Shown one piece after another: positions 38,654-51,417 of a DNA stretch of 64,000 nucleotides (positions are counted from its first letter, which is position 1; every line of letters starts with the position of its first letter). Origin of the DNA: Streptomyces wuyuanensis (lineage in GTDB: Bacteria > Actinomycetota > Actinomycetes > Streptomycetales > Streptomycetaceae); NCBI RefSeq assembly GCF_900103455.1, contig NZ_FNHI01000004.1, positions 339,267 through 403,266 on the forward strand. Direction: 5' to 3'. The translations under genes and the position numbers were made by a program. A model generated the notes under the pieces. That model was not told the origin of the DNA. It made no database searches and worked only from the letters and a program-made list of their open reading frames with translations.

Positions 38654-39415
38654 TCACCATTCCAGGGCCCACGGCCGCCCCGTCGCCGCGAAGTGCCCGA
38701 CGTTCACGCACTCGGTGGCGCCGATCCGCATGCGCCGTGCCAGCGGCTGGTGCACGTGCCCGAAGAGGGAGTACCGGGGCCGGGTCCGGCGGATGGCGTC
38801 GAGCAGGGCGGCGCTGCCGCGCTCGAAGCGGCGGGCGACCGTGTCGTAGGTGAGCTCCGGCACCTCCGGCGGGATGTGCGAGCACAGGACGTCGACCTCG
38901 CCGAGCGCCTCGACCTTGGCCGCGTACTCCTCGTCGGAGATCTCGAACGGGGTGCGCATCGGGGACCGCAGACCGCCGCCGACGAAGCCGAAGACGAGCC
39001 CGCCCAGTTCGATCCGCTCACCGTCGAGGACGGTGGTGCCCGGGCGCGCGTACTCCGGCCACAGGGCCGGCACGTCGACGTTGCCGTAGGTGGCGTACGT
39101 CGGAGTGGGGAACGCGGCGAACAGTTCGCTGTACTGCTTGCGCACCGCGCCGAGGATCGCGGCGTCCCGGTCGAGGCCCGCCCAGAGGCTGCGGCCGAAC
39201 GCGCGGGCCTCCTCGAAGCGCCTGGCCGTGCGCAGCTCGACGATCCGGTCGGCGTTCTCGACCCCGAAGAGATCGGGGAAGATGCCGCGCGAGTGGTCGG
39301 CGTAGTCGAGGAAGAGCACGAGGTCCCCGAGGCAGATCAGAGCGTCGGCCCCGTTTCCGGCCCTGGCCAGATCCGTCGCGTTGCCGTGCACGTCACTTAC
39401 CACATGAACTCGCAT
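38654..39415 (-). CDS. Calcineurin-like metallophosphoesterase
   Basis: A 253-residue protein of the metallophosphoesterase superfamily. The metal sites are VHVVSDVHGN, LICLGDLVLF, TYGNVDVPAL, VDVLCSHIPPE and LFGHVHQPLARRM (GHVHQ). The substrate is not identifiable; members hydrolyse phosphomonoesters or diesters, including cyclic nucleotides. TAGGGT lies 7 nt before the ATG and no ribosome binding site, so probably leaderless. The adjacent SRPBCC gene starts 65 nt downstream on the same strand. Confidence 0.9.
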   Translation of the reverse strand: MRVHVVSDVHGNATDLARAGNGADALICLGDLVLFLDYADHSRGIFPDLFGVENADRIVELRTARRFEEARAFGRSLWAGLDRDAAILGAVRKQYSELFAAFPTPTYATYGNVDVPALWPEYARPGTTVLDGERIELGGLVFGFVGGGLRSPMRTPFEISDEEYAAKVEALGEVDVLCSHIPPEVPELTYDTVARRFERGSAALLDAIRRTRPRYSLFGHVHQPLARRMRIGATECVNVGHFAATGRPWALEW

Positions 39416-39653
39416 GCCGATCACCCTAGAGCGGTCGCCCGATTCCTCGTAGAGAGGCACCGGACCTGCGGTTACTTCCAAGTCGTCCGACAGGTGGAAT
39501 AGTGTTCGGGATGGTGCGGCACACAGGTGTGACGCAGGGAACATCTGGCCGGGACCCCCTATCCGGAACTGAGTACTGATGGGTAACGTCCGGGCAGTCC
39601 CCGGTGCGTTCACACAGAGCCGTGGCGCCGGCGCCCGATGAGGAGCAGCAGTC

Positions 39654-43111
<3,458 letters not shown>

Positions 43112-43344
43112 CTATCCGCTGCGCGGAGCTTCTTCGCGGGGCGCAAGAGCGCGATTCGCGCCGCGCGGGCGGCCGTGGCCGGGACCGTGCGGGCCCGGCG
43201 GGGCGTGTGTGCGCGCGGGGGCGGCTACGCGGGCGGCGCGCCCGTCCCGCCGACGCCACCGCCCGCCGCGCCCCCTGGCACCCGGTCCGGGCCGCGCCGC
43301 ACGCCCCCCGGTCGCACGAGCGGCGTCCGTCCGGATCACCCGGG

Positions 43345-44487
43345 TCAGAGCAGAGCCCTCAGGCGGTCCGCCAGAAGGTCCCAGCGCCAGCGTTCCTCGA
43401 CCCAATCGCGGCCCCGCTCGCCCATGCGGCGGCGCAGGCCGGGGTCCTGGAGGAGAGTGACGACGCGGTCCGCGCACTCCTCCGGGGAGCCGCCGCGGAC
43501 GACCCAGCCCGTCTCGCCGTCGAGCACCGCGTCGGGCGCACCGCCCGAGTCGCCCGCGACGACCGGCAGGCCCGTCGCCGACGCCTCCAGGTAGACGATG
43601 CCGAGGCCCTCGACGTCCAGCCCGCCGCGCCGTGTGCGGCACGGCATGGCGAAGACGTCGCCGGCACCGTGGTGCGCGGGCAGTTCCTCCCACGGGACCG
43701 GTCCGGTGAAGCGGACCGAGGCCGCCACGCCCGTGGTCTCGGCGAGTTTCCGCAGGTCCTGCTCGTAGGGCCCGCCACCGACGATCAGCAGCACCGCGTC
43801 GGGCACCTTCGCGAGGATCGCGGGCATGGCCCGGATCAGGGTGTCCTGGCCCTTGCGCGGCACCAGCCGGGAGACGCAGACGACCACCGGGCGGTCGGTG
43901 AGGCCGAGCCGTTCGCGTACGGCCTCGCCCCCCGAACCCGGGTGGAAGGTCTTCTCGTCGACGCCCGGCGGCAGTTGCACCATCCGTCCGGCCGCCTCGG
44001 GCGTCAGCGCCGCGGCGATCCGCGAGCGCGTGTACTCGCCGAGGTAGGTGATCGTGTCCGTGCCCTCGCCGATCCGGCGCAGCAGCTGCCGGGATCCGGG
44101 CAACTGGGCCCAACCCGCCTCGTGGCCGTGCGTCGTGGCCACGAGACGCCGCGCACCGGCCCTGCGCAGCGCGGGCGCCATCAGCCCGAGCGGGGCGGCG
44201 GCCCCGAACCACACCGACGTGCACCCGTGCTCCCGCAGCAGCCCCACCGCGCGGCGGGTGACGCGCGGGGTGGGCAGCAGCATCGTCGTGCGATCGCGGA
44301 CCACCGTGAACGGCTGCTCGGCGTCGAACGCGGCCGTCGCTTCGGCGCCCTCGCGACCGCGCTTCCAGGTCGAGGCGTAGACGACGATATGTTCGGGGTC
44401 CAGGCGCAGCGCCATGTTGTGGAGGAATGCCTGGATGCCGCCGGGACGCGGCGGGAAGTCGTTGGTCACGATCAGGGTCTTGTCCAT
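43345..44487 (-). CDS. GT4-family glycosyltransferase (PimB/MgtA-like)
   Basis: A 380-residue GT-B fold retaining glycosyltransferase. The N-terminal domain opens TLIVTNDFPPRPGGIQAFLH, typical of phosphatidylinositol mannosyltransferase PimB'-like proteins. The C-terminal domain contains VVCVSRLVPRKGQDTLIRAM, LLIVGGGPYEQDLR and the EX7E motif in GLGIVYLEASATGLPVVAGD. It probably mannosylates phosphatidylinositol or another polyprenol or lipid acceptor; acceptor not proven. TACTGT lies 8 nt before ATG 44487 with no ribosome site, so leaderless. Divergent from a GT87 membrane protein. Confidence 0.9.
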   Translation of the reverse strand: MDKTLIVTNDFPPRPGGIQAFLHNMALRLDPEHIVVYASTWKRGREGAEATAAFDAEQPFTVVRDRTTMLLPTPRVTRRAVGLLREHGCTSVWFGAAAPLGLMAPALRRAGARRLVATTHGHEAGWAQLPGSRQLLRRIGEGTDTITYLGEYTRSRIAAALTPEAAGRMVQLPPGVDEKTFHPGSGGEAVRERLGLTDRPVVVCVSRLVPRKGQDTLIRAMPAILAKVPDAVLLIVGGGPYEQDLRKLAETTGVAASVRFTGPVPWEELPAHHGAGDVFAMPCRTRRGGLDVEGLGIVYLEASATGLPVVAGDSGGAPDAVLDGETGWVVRGGSPEECADRVVTLLQDPGLRRRMGERGRDWVEERWRWDLLADRLRALL

Positions 44488-44622
44488 CGCCGCCGACAGT
44501 ACCAACGGCGGCCACGCCTCATCGCGGGCGGACCGGCGTGACCGGCATCATGGCAGCCGGGCCGGGATGGCAGCCGGGGCAGCGCGCAGGGCACGGGACC
44601 GATCGAACGGCACGGGGTGATC

Positions 44623-45906
44623 ATGAAAGGCACAGGGCGTTCCGCCGCAGCGGGGAGAACCGCGGCCGGTCCCTCCGCGTCCGGGGGCTCTCTCGCCGCG
44701 GCCGTCGCCGCCTTCGCCCTCACCAGGTCGCTGCTGCTGCTCTGGGTCCTGAAGGCCCTCCCCGTCCGCGGCCCCGATGTGACCAGCGACGTCGCCGTGA
44801 TCTACCGGGGCTGGTACGAGGTGCTGAGGACCGGCACGTACCCGCTGGACGACGTCACCTGGCAGTACCCGCCCGCGGCCGCCCTGGCGATCCTCTCCCC
44901 CGGCATGCTGCCGTTCCTGGACTACGTCCGCGCCTTCTTCGTGCTGGCGCTGGTCTGCGACGCGCTGGTCCTGGGTCTGCTGCTGTACGCGGGGCGGCGG
45001 CCCGGCAGATCGACGAAGGGGATGTGGTTCTGGATCGCGGGGGTGCCGCTGCTCGGTCCGACCGCGTACGCCCGCTACGACCTGATGGTGACCGCGGTCG
45101 CGGTGGCGGCCCTGTTCGCCGCCGCCCGCCGGCCCGCGGTCGCCGGTGCGCTGGCCGGGTTCGGCGCGATGCTCAAGGTGTGGCCGGTGCTGCTGCTGGC
45201 CGGGCTGCGGCAGAGGCGCGCCTGGGCCGCGGCGGCGGTCACGGCAGGGGCCCTGCTGCTGGTCCTCACCGCGTCGATGCCCGGGGCGCTGGCGTTCCTC
45301 GGCTTCCAGCGGGACCGGGGCACCGAGGTCGAGTCACTGGGCGCGCTCGTCTTCCACGTCGCACGGCACTTCGGCTGGGAGGGGCAGGTGCTGCTGAACT
45401 ACGGCTCGGTGGAGTTCCTCGGCCCCTACGTCCCCCTGGTCAGCGCGATGGCGCTCGGTCTCACCGCGGCCGCGTTCGGCTGGCTGGCGGTGTGGCGGCT
45501 GCGGGCGTCGGACTTCTCGGCGGCCACCCCGGCGGACGCGGCCTTCACGGCCGTGCTGCTCTTCACGACGACGAGCCGCGTGATCAGCCCCCAGTACATG
45601 ATCTGGCTGCTCGGGCTGGCCGCGGTCTGTCTCGCCTTCCGGTCGAGCCGGATGGCCCTGCCCGCGCTACTGGTGCTGGTCGCCACCGGGCTCACCTTCC
45701 TGGAGTTCCCCGTCTGGTTCGACAAGGTGGTCTCCAGCGACCCCCAGGGGATCGCGGTCCTCGCGGCCCGCAACGGCCTCCTCGTCGCGGCCGCGCTGCT
45801 GGCGTGCCGCCGCCTCTGGGCGAGCACGGTTCCGGCGCGGGGCCGGAGGCGCCGGCGAGCGCTGCCGGCCCGTTCCGGCCGCGACACGGCCGCCGTCGGT
45901 TCCTGA
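44623..45906 (+). CDS. GT87-family polyprenol-phosphate glycosyltransferase
   Basis: A 427-residue integral membrane protein with about ten helices, of the DUF2029/GT87 family of alpha-mannosyltransferases using polyprenyl-phosphate-mannose. The conserved acidic loop follows the first helix (RGPDVTSDVAVIYRGWYEVL, YPLDDVTWQYPPAAAL). Later motifs: YARYDLMVTAVAVAALFAAA and TSRVISPQYMIWLLGLA. ATG 44623 has GGGG 5 nt upstream; GTG 44617 is an alternative. It is divergent from a PimB-like gene with 135 nt between, hinting at joint lipoglycan synthesis (inference). Confidence 0.9.
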   Translation: MKGTGRSAAAGRTAAGPSASGGSLAAAVAAFALTRSLLLLWVLKALPVRGPDVTSDVAVIYRGWYEVLRTGTYPLDDVTWQYPPAAALAILSPGMLPFLDYVRAFFVLALVCDALVLGLLLYAGRRPGRSTKGMWFWIAGVPLLGPTAYARYDLMVTAVAVAALFAAARRPAVAGALAGFGAMLKVWPVLLLAGLRQRRAWAAAAVTAGALLLVLTASMPGALAFLGFQRDRGTEVESLGALVFHVARHFGWEGQVLLNYGSVEFLGPYVPLVSAMALGLTAAAFGWLAVWRLRASDFSAATPADAAFTAVLLFTTTSRVISPQYMIWLLGLAAVCLAFRSSRMALPALLVLVATGLTFLEFPVWFDKVVSSDPQGIAVLAARNGLLVAAALLACRRLWASTVPARGRRRRRALPARSGRDTAAVGS

Positions 45907-46036
45907 CGCGGTACGGGCACGGCCCCGCGGCCGGAACCCCGGCCCGGGTCCGTACGCCGGCGGGATCCGCGTCCGGCTCCGCACGCCACGGCGGCACCCC
46001 TGCGCCCCGCTCGCCCACGCGGCGGCGCCGCACGCC

Positions 46037-47296
46037 TCACCCCAACCGCTCGCCCATGTACTCCCGCCAGTCCGCCGTGAAGCGTTCCGGACTCGTGCCC
46101 AGCACCTCGTCGAGCGCCGACTCGACCGCCCCGTCGCGCGCCTCGGAAGCACCGACCGCCCGGTAGAACGCGCGCAGCCGGTCCTCGCCCCAGCGGTCGG
46201 CGATCAGCTCACAGGCCAGCCGGCCGCCCTCGTAGGCGCGGCCCAGCACCCGGGCGTCACCGCCGAAGCGGAAGTCGGCGTCCGTGGGGAGCGCGGCGGG
46301 GACGTCTCCGCCGAGGACCGCTCGGCGCAGTTCCGGGGCCGCCTGGCGGAGATCTCCGCCGGTGCCGCGATAGGCGGCCCAGTCGGCGAAGCCCTCGGAG
46401 AGCCAGAGCGGGGTGGACGCGGACGTGTGCGCACGGGTCGCCACGTGCGCGGTCTCATGGGTGAGGACGACGCGCCGCCCGAGGTCGCCGAGCAGTCCGT
46501 ACGCCTCCGGGTTGACGGTCACCCGGTCCGCGGGCAGCGGGCCGTCGCCCTTCCCCGGCGGGCCCGCCCTGCCCGTGGTGACCGCCGCGATGCCCCGGTA
46601 CTCCGCGGCGGGGGCACCGAGCAGACGTCCCATGGCCTCCAGCGACGCCGGCACCATGACCACCACCCGCCCCGCCCAGGCCCCGGCCCAGGCGGCCGAG
46701 ACCGCGGGGACGGCCCGGTCGGCTTCCGCCGCCATCTGCTCGAGCCGCGCCGACGGCTGGCCGACCCCGAGCACCAGGCTGCGCGTACCGCGCACCACCT
46801 CGACGTCGCCCTGCTGCCAGAGCTGCTGTCCGCCGCCGTGGCCCGGGCGGTCGGCGGTGATGTACCAGCGGCCGTCCCGCTCGGCCAGCTCCAGACGGCG
46901 CTCGGCGGTCACGGGCGAGGTGTCGTACCCGTCGAGCCGGTAACGCAGCTCGGCGTCGGCGGTGGCCCGGCCGCCGGAGCTCCTTGCGTGGGTGACCCGG
47001 TACTCCCAGGAGCCCAGCGGCACTTCCGCGAGGTTCGCGAACTCCGCGCGCCCCACCGCCGCCAGTTGCCGGGCCGAGGGGTCGAGTGCCGCCAGATAGC
47101 CCGCCTCGTCGTGGCGGAGCACCGCGGCGGCACGGGCGTCGAGCGTGCGCTGGACCTCCTGGGCCGTGGTGTCCCGGCGCGGCCCGTCGGCGCAGCCGCC
47201 CGTCAGCAGGGACCCGGCCAGGACGAGCGCGGTCAGAACGAGCGCCGCCCCGCGCCGCCGCCCCGCCGTCCGTCCGAAACGCCCCTGACCAGCCAC
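46037..47296 (-). CDS. Lipoprotein with gluzincin-type protease domain
   Basis: A 419-residue lipoprotein. N-terminal basic region, hydrophobic stretch and lipobox LTGG-Cys (about residue 35) direct acylation and surface anchoring. The central region (about 40-150) is a beta-rich DUF4440-like fold. The C-terminal part has a zinc peptidase HExxH motif, VLTHETAHVATRAHT, and a downstream Glu in LWLSEGFADWAAYRG, as in M1-like peptidases. The target is unknown. GTG 47296 has TACCAT 7 nt upstream and no ribosome site, so probably leaderless. Convergent with the GT87 gene. Confidence 0.87.
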   Translation of the reverse strand: MAGQGRFGRTAGRRRGAALVLTALVLAGSLLTGGCADGPRRDTTAQEVQRTLDARAAAVLRHDEAGYLAALDPSARQLAAVGRAEFANLAEVPLGSWEYRVTHARSSGGRATADAELRYRLDGYDTSPVTAERRLELAERDGRWYITADRPGHGGGQQLWQQGDVEVVRGTRSLVLGVGQPSARLEQMAAEADRAVPAVSAAWAGAWAGRVVVMVPASLEAMGRLLGAPAAEYRGIAAVTTGRAGPPGKGDGPLPADRVTVNPEAYGLLGDLGRRVVLTHETAHVATRAHTSASTPLWLSEGFADWAAYRGTGGDLRQAAPELRRAVLGGDVPAALPTDADFRFGGDARVLGRAYEGGRLACELIADRWGEDRLRAFYRAVGASEARDGAVESALDEVLGTSPERFTADWREYMGERLG

Positions 47297-47443
47297 CCTG
47301 CCGATGGTAGGCGAACCGTCGGCCGGGCCGGTCCGGGCCCGGACCGTGAGGGACCGCGGCCCGGCAGGGAGCGGGCCCGGAAAGCGTCGCTCCCGGTGGG
47401 ACCCGGCCGACCGCTGGTGGGACCCGGCCGGCCCCCGCCCCGC

Positions 47444-48469
47444 TCAGGGCCGGGTCACCGAGGCGATCGGCATCATCCCCACCGGGTCGTAGCGCACCGC
47501 CGCCCCGGGGTAGGGCGCGTGGACGACCTGGCCGTTGCCGACGTACATGGCCACGTGACTGGCGTCGGAGCGGTACGTGACCAGGTCGCCGGGCCGCGCC
47601 TGGGACAGCGGCACCTGCTGCCCGGCGTACCGCTGCGCCTGGGAGGTGCGGGGCAGTCCGACGCCGGCCTGGGCGTAGGACCACTGGGTGAGGCCGGAAC
47701 AGTCGAAGCCGCTCGGCCCGTTGGCACCCCAGACGTACGGCCTCCCGACGGCGCTCTGGGCGGCGGCCACGGCCGCGGCCGCACGCGCGGACGAGGGCCC
47801 CGCCCCGCCCGACAGGTCGGGGATGCGGCCGGAGCGCGACGCCCGGCCGTACGCCGCCCGATCCGACGCCGGCAGGGAGGCCAGCAGCCGCTCGGCCGTG
47901 GCGAGCTTCGCCTCGACGGTCCGCTTGTGGCGGGCCAGGGCGCTCCTGGTGCGCTCCAGTTCGGACAGTTTGCGGGCGGCCTCGGAACGCTCCTGGCCGA
48001 GCCGCCGCTGGGCCCGCCGGAGGTCGCTCAGGACGGTCGCCTCCCGGTCGCCGAGCCGGTCCAGCACCGCCGCCCGGTCGAGGTACGTGTCGGGATCGCC
48101 CGAGAGCAGCAGGGCGAGCGCCGGGTCCACCCCGCCGGAGCGGTACTGGGCCCCGGCCACGGAACCGAGCGTGTCGCGCATCCGGTTGATGTCCTCCTGC
48201 CCGCGGGCCGCCCTGTCCTGGGCCCGGGCCACCTGCGCGCGCAGTTCGCCGGCGTGCTCCCCCGCCTCGTTGTACTGCTCCGTCGCCTTCTCGGCCTGCT
48301 CGTAGAGCCGGTCGACCTGGGCGCGGGTGGCGGCGGGACCGCCGGCGGGGTCGGCTCCGGCCGGTGCGGTACCGAGCGCGGCCGCGGCGGTCGCCGCCGC
48401 GGCCGAAAGGAGGGTGACCCGGGCGCCTCGGTCGAAACCGGACGCTGAGGGTCGGCGATGGGACGCCAC
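47444..48469 (-). CDS. Secreted NlpC/P60 peptidoglycan hydrolase
   Basis: A 341-residue endopeptidase. Signal peptide (ARVTLLSAAAATAAAALG, cleavage near GADP). Residues about 50-220 form a helical coiled-coil (RAQVDRLYEQAEKATEQYNE and following), as in RipA-like proteins. C-terminal NlpC/P60: catalytic Cys in SGFDCSGLTQWSYAQAG, His in SDASHVAMYVGNGQVV, third polar residue His in VVHAPYPGAAVRYD. GTG 48469 has GAAGGGAG 10 nt upstream. It is about 50% similar by eye to the neighbouring gene and both run leftward, a tandem duplication. Function: cleavage of peptidoglycan stem peptides in growth or division. Confidence 0.93.
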   Translation of the reverse strand: MASHRRPSASGFDRGARVTLLSAAAATAAAALGTAPAGADPAGGPAATRAQVDRLYEQAEKATEQYNEAGEHAGELRAQVARAQDRAARGQEDINRMRDTLGSVAGAQYRSGGVDPALALLLSGDPDTYLDRAAVLDRLGDREATVLSDLRRAQRRLGQERSEAARKLSELERTRSALARHKRTVEAKLATAERLLASLPASDRAAYGRASRSGRIPDLSGGAGPSSARAAAAVAAAQSAVGRPYVWGANGPSGFDCSGLTQWSYAQAGVGLPRTSQAQRYAGQQVPLSQARPGDLVTYRSDASHVAMYVGNGQVVHAPYPGAAVRYDPVGMMPIASVTRP

Positions 48470-48667
48470 AGGAGCCGTACTCCCTTCCGCTGGACGCAGC
48501 CTGAGCGGCTGCTGCGCGGCAGACAGTAACGGCGGGGGAAGAGGTCGGCCAAAAGCGGCATCGGGCACATACAGTGACGCCCCGCGGGAGACCACAGGTC
48601 ACCGGCGGGGCGCACCGTCAGCGGCGCATACCGTAATTCGCCCGATTGGGCGCCAGTTGGAGGAGCG

Positions 48668-49696
48668 TCAGATCCGGACGCCGAACTGGAAGGTGCCCAT
48701 GTAGTCCATGGACTCGTAGCGCACGACCGTACCGGGCTTCGGGGCGTGGAGGATCTGGTTGTTGCCCGCGTACAGGCCCACGTGCGAAAGGCCGTTGAAG
48801 AAGACCAGGTCGCCCGGCTTGAGCTGGCTGCGGCCGATCTTCACGCCGTCGTTCTGCTGGGTGTAGGTGGTCCGGCTGAGACCCACGCCGGCCTGGCGGT
48901 ACGCCCACTGGGTCAGCCCGGAGCAGTCGTAGGAGTTGGGGCCCTCGGCGCCGGAGACGTACGGCTTGCCCAGCTGGGTGGCGGCGGCGTTCAGGGCGGC
49001 GGCACCGCGCTGGGAGGCCGGCACCTCGTTGCCGAGGTCCACGCGCTCACCGGCGGCGCGGCTGGCGCGCTCCTCCTCCTCCGCCATCTTCGCCCGCTCG
49101 GCGGCGGTCAGGGTGTTGAGGAGCTTCTGGGCCTCGGAGAGCTTGCCCTGGATCTTGGCCTTCTTCTCGCCCAGCGTCTTGCGGACGTCCTGGAGGTCGC
49201 CGAGCTTGCGGGTGGCCTCGGCGCGCTGCTGGGCGAGGTCGCGCTGCTTCGACTGGATGTCCTCGAGCGCGGTGGCCTGCTTGGCCCCGAGCTGGTCCAT
49301 CGCGGACGCCTTGTCCAGGTACGTGTCCGGGTCGCCGGAGAGGAAGAGCTGGACGGACGGGTCTATGCCACCGGAGCGGTACTGGGCGCTGGCCACCGAA
49401 CCGAGCTTGTCCCGCATGGTGTTGAGCTCGTCCTGGCCACGGGCGACGCGGTCCTGGATCGCGTCGATCTCCTTCTGGAGCTTGGTCTGCTGCTCCTTGG
49501 CCAGGCTGTGGTCCTCGGTCGCCTTCTCCGCCTCGTGGTAGAGGGCGTCGACCTTGGCCTTGACCTCGTCCTTGCTCGGCTTGGCCGGAGCTGCCTGGGC
49601 GGCCTGCGAGGTGAGGGCGACGGCCGCCGCGGCGGTCGCGGTGAGCACGGTCACACGGGTGCGGCTCGGCTGCTTGGGACGACGGTGGGACGCCAC
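48668..49696 (-). CDS. Secreted NlpC/P60 peptidoglycan hydrolase (paralogue)
   Basis: A 342-residue protein built like its downstream neighbour: signal peptide (RVTVLTATAAAAVALTSQAA), a long coiled-coil (DEVKAKVDALYHEAEKATED onward to about residue 220) and a C-terminal NlpC/P60 domain with catalytic Cys in NSYDCSGLTQWAYRQAG and His in NGLSHVGLYAGNNQILH. The segment GQDELNTMRDKLGSVASAQ is shared almost exactly with the paralogue. GTG has AAGGAG about 10 nt upstream. The 160-nt leader carries the two-state hairpin element described separately. Confidence 0.94.
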   Translation of the reverse strand: MASHRRPKQPSRTRVTVLTATAAAAVALTSQAAQAAPAKPSKDEVKAKVDALYHEAEKATEDHSLAKEQQTKLQKEIDAIQDRVARGQDELNTMRDKLGSVASAQYRSGGIDPSVQLFLSGDPDTYLDKASAMDQLGAKQATALEDIQSKQRDLAQQRAEATRKLGDLQDVRKTLGEKKAKIQGKLSEAQKLLNTLTAAERAKMAEEEERASRAAGERVDLGNEVPASQRGAAALNAAATQLGKPYVSGAEGPNSYDCSGLTQWAYRQAGVGLSRTTYTQQNDGVKIGRSQLKPGDLVFFNGLSHVGLYAGNNQILHAPKPGTVVRYESMDYMGTFQFGVRI

Positions 49697-49805
49697 GAAG
49701 GCGAGCTCCTTCTTCCTCGAGCCGCCTGCCGGGCCGTGGGGGCTGGATCCCGGGCTCCGCGCACACTCGACTCCCCGCGAAAAAGGGGTGAACTGCGCGA
49801 AATCG

Positions 49806-49852
49806 GCGGTTCCTTCGCTGTCATCCCGGATGGATGATCAACCGCGCGAAGG
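49806..49852 (-). ncRNA. Candidate two-state structured leader element
   Basis: Three complementary pairs are visible: 49806-49811 with 49840-49845 (GCGGTT/AACCGC), 49812-49818 with 49846-49852 (CCTTCGC/GCGAAGG), and 49821-49826 with 49832-49837 (TCATCC/GGATGA). The first two pairs cross and abut with no linker, so they cannot form together. They are therefore alternative hairpins around the same apical stem. The element lies at the 5' end of the predicted P60 gene transcript. The remaining leader contains a CCCC/GGGG hairpin. No Rfam family was identified by eye. Confidence 0.5.
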
Positions 49853-49863
49853 TTCGAGGCCTG

Positions 49864-49893
49864 ACCCTAGTGACCTTCCTGTGATCAGTTCAA
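49864..49893 (-). promoter_or_regulatory. Promoter of the P60 hydrolase gene
   Basis: On the minus strand TTGAAC (complement of 49888-49893), an 18-nt spacer and TAGGGT (complement of 49864-49869) form a good vegetative promoter. The transcript would start near 49857 and carry a 160-nt leader. The 3' flank to 50015 is unusually AT-rich and I see nothing definite there. Confidence 0.65.
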
Positions 49894-50015
49894 ATCCTCA
49901 TGAGAAAAATCTGGCCCACGAAGCGCATTCTTTACACACACCACACGGGCAGTAGCGGCGACTTGACGGTACGTTCCGCGAAATCGGGCATTAAGTACAG
50001 GAGTTACCAGTCGCA

Positions 50016-51374
50016 CTAGACGCGCGAAAGCCGCTTCAGCAACATCGCGGACGCGACCGGCCTCGCCCCGGCCTTCGCCACCCCGTCGGCGACTTCGCGG
50101 TCCGTCGACACCACGACGACGGGCCGGCCCGGGGGCTCGGCCCGGACCAGCTGACGGATCAGCTCGTCCGCGGTCACGCCGGGCTTGGAGAAGAGGACCC
50201 GCACCCCGCGCGGGGGCGCCAGCAGCACCGGCGCGGCGAGCTCGGCCCCGTCGAAGACACAGGTGATCTCGGCGCCCGTCTGCGCGGCCAGCATCGCGAG
50301 GCCGCCGAGCAGCCGCAGCCGCTGCTTCTCCAGCGGCATCGTCGGATAGCCGGTCTTCGTGACGTTGTAGCCGTCCACGAGCAGATGCACCTGGGGCAGC
50401 GCGAGCAGCTGGTCCAGCATCGCCGGGTCGGTCTCGGACAGCGCGCGCGCCGCGATGTCCTTGGGGGTCATCCGGCCGGGTTCCACCGCCTCGACGGTGT
50501 CGGCCGGGTGCAGGGAGGCGGGCGGCAGGGCCAGTTCACGGCGCAGCCCGGAGGCCGCGTCCAGCACGGTGTCCAGCAGCAGCCGCACCCGCATGTCCTC
50601 GATGGACCGGCCCTCGCGGGCGGCCTTGCGGCCGGCCTCGACCGCGGCCTCCGCCTCGGCGAGCCTGGCCTTGAGCCGGCGCGCCTCGCTCTCGGCGGCG
50701 GACACCTGGGCGTGCGCCTCGGCCCTGGCGCCCTCGTTCTCGGCGTTGCCGCGGCGCACGGCCGCCTCCGCGCGCTTGACGTCGCTCTGGGCGCTGCGCA
50801 GCTTGCGGTGCAGCGCGTCCGACTCCTTGCGGACCGAGTCCAGCTCGGTGCGCAGCCGCTCGGTTTCGGCCCTGTGCTGCGCCTTCAGCCGGTCCAGTTC
50901 CTCGCGGAGCCGTTCCAGCTCGCGCCGGCTCTCCTCGTCCGCACGCTCGGCGTCGACGCGCTGGGCCTCCTCGCCGGCGGCGGCCACCAGCTTGACCCAG
51001 CCGGCCGGCCGCAGCACGTAGGCGGCCGCCGCCACGTCCACGGGGTCGGCGGCCGCGGGCGGCGTCCCGGACTCCAGGGCGGCGGCGAGCTCGGGCTGGG
51101 AATCGCGGAGTCGTTCACCGATGCGCTGCCGGAAGACGGGGTCGCCCTCCAGGGCCGCGGCCATGGCGTTGCCCGCGTACTTCGCCCGCCGGGTCGGGGT
51201 GAACCGGGCGTACTGCCGCAACTGGGCGGGGAGTTCGGTGACGGTCAGCCCGCCGAAGGCGTCCGAGACCAGTGCGACGACCCGTCGCCGCACAGCTTCC
51301 GGCAGCGGGCGGTCGAGCGCCTCGGCGGCGTCGCCGGCACCGGCCGGCCCGGTGCCGCTCTCGGGCTGCTCCAC
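50016..51374 (-). CDS. NYN-domain (YacP-type) RNA-binding protein
   Basis: A 452-residue protein. The N-terminal about 130 residues are helical; about residues 140-280 are a Glu/Arg/Ala-rich coiled coil (ESRRELERLREELDRLKAQH). The C-terminal about 180 residues are a NYN/YacP PIN-like nuclease domain: VHLLVDGYNVTKTGYP, EITCVFDGAELAAPVLL, VRVLFSKPGVTADELIRQLV, VVVVSTDREVADGVAKAG, with three conserved Asp residues. Relatives include the ribosome-associated endonuclease Rae1. GTG 51374 has GGGGTGA upstream. Cytoplasmic; target unknown. Confidence 0.9.
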   Translation of the reverse strand: MEQPESGTGPAGAGDAAEALDRPLPEAVRRRVVALVSDAFGGLTVTELPAQLRQYARFTPTRRAKYAGNAMAAALEGDPVFRQRIGERLRDSQPELAAALESGTPPAAADPVDVAAAAYVLRPAGWVKLVAAAGEEAQRVDAERADEESRRELERLREELDRLKAQHRAETERLRTELDSVRKESDALHRKLRSAQSDVKRAEAAVRRGNAENEGARAEAHAQVSAAESEARRLKARLAEAEAAVEAGRKAAREGRSIEDMRVRLLLDTVLDAASGLRRELALPPASLHPADTVEAVEPGRMTPKDIAARALSETDPAMLDQLLALPQVHLLVDGYNVTKTGYPTMPLEKQRLRLLGGLAMLAAQTGAEITCVFDGAELAAPVLLAPPRGVRVLFSKPGVTADELIRQLVRAEPPGRPVVVVSTDREVADGVAKAGARPVASAMLLKRLSRV

Positions 51375-51417
51375 GATCCGTCACCCCACTGTCTTCCCAC
51401 GGGTCCGCGCGGCTCCG

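Noticed and set aside
49697..49857. c-di-AMP (ydaO) riboswitch before the P60 gene
   Set aside because: The conserved GGGGTGA and GGGGGACC elements are not on the correct strand, so I list it only as an unidentified structured leader.
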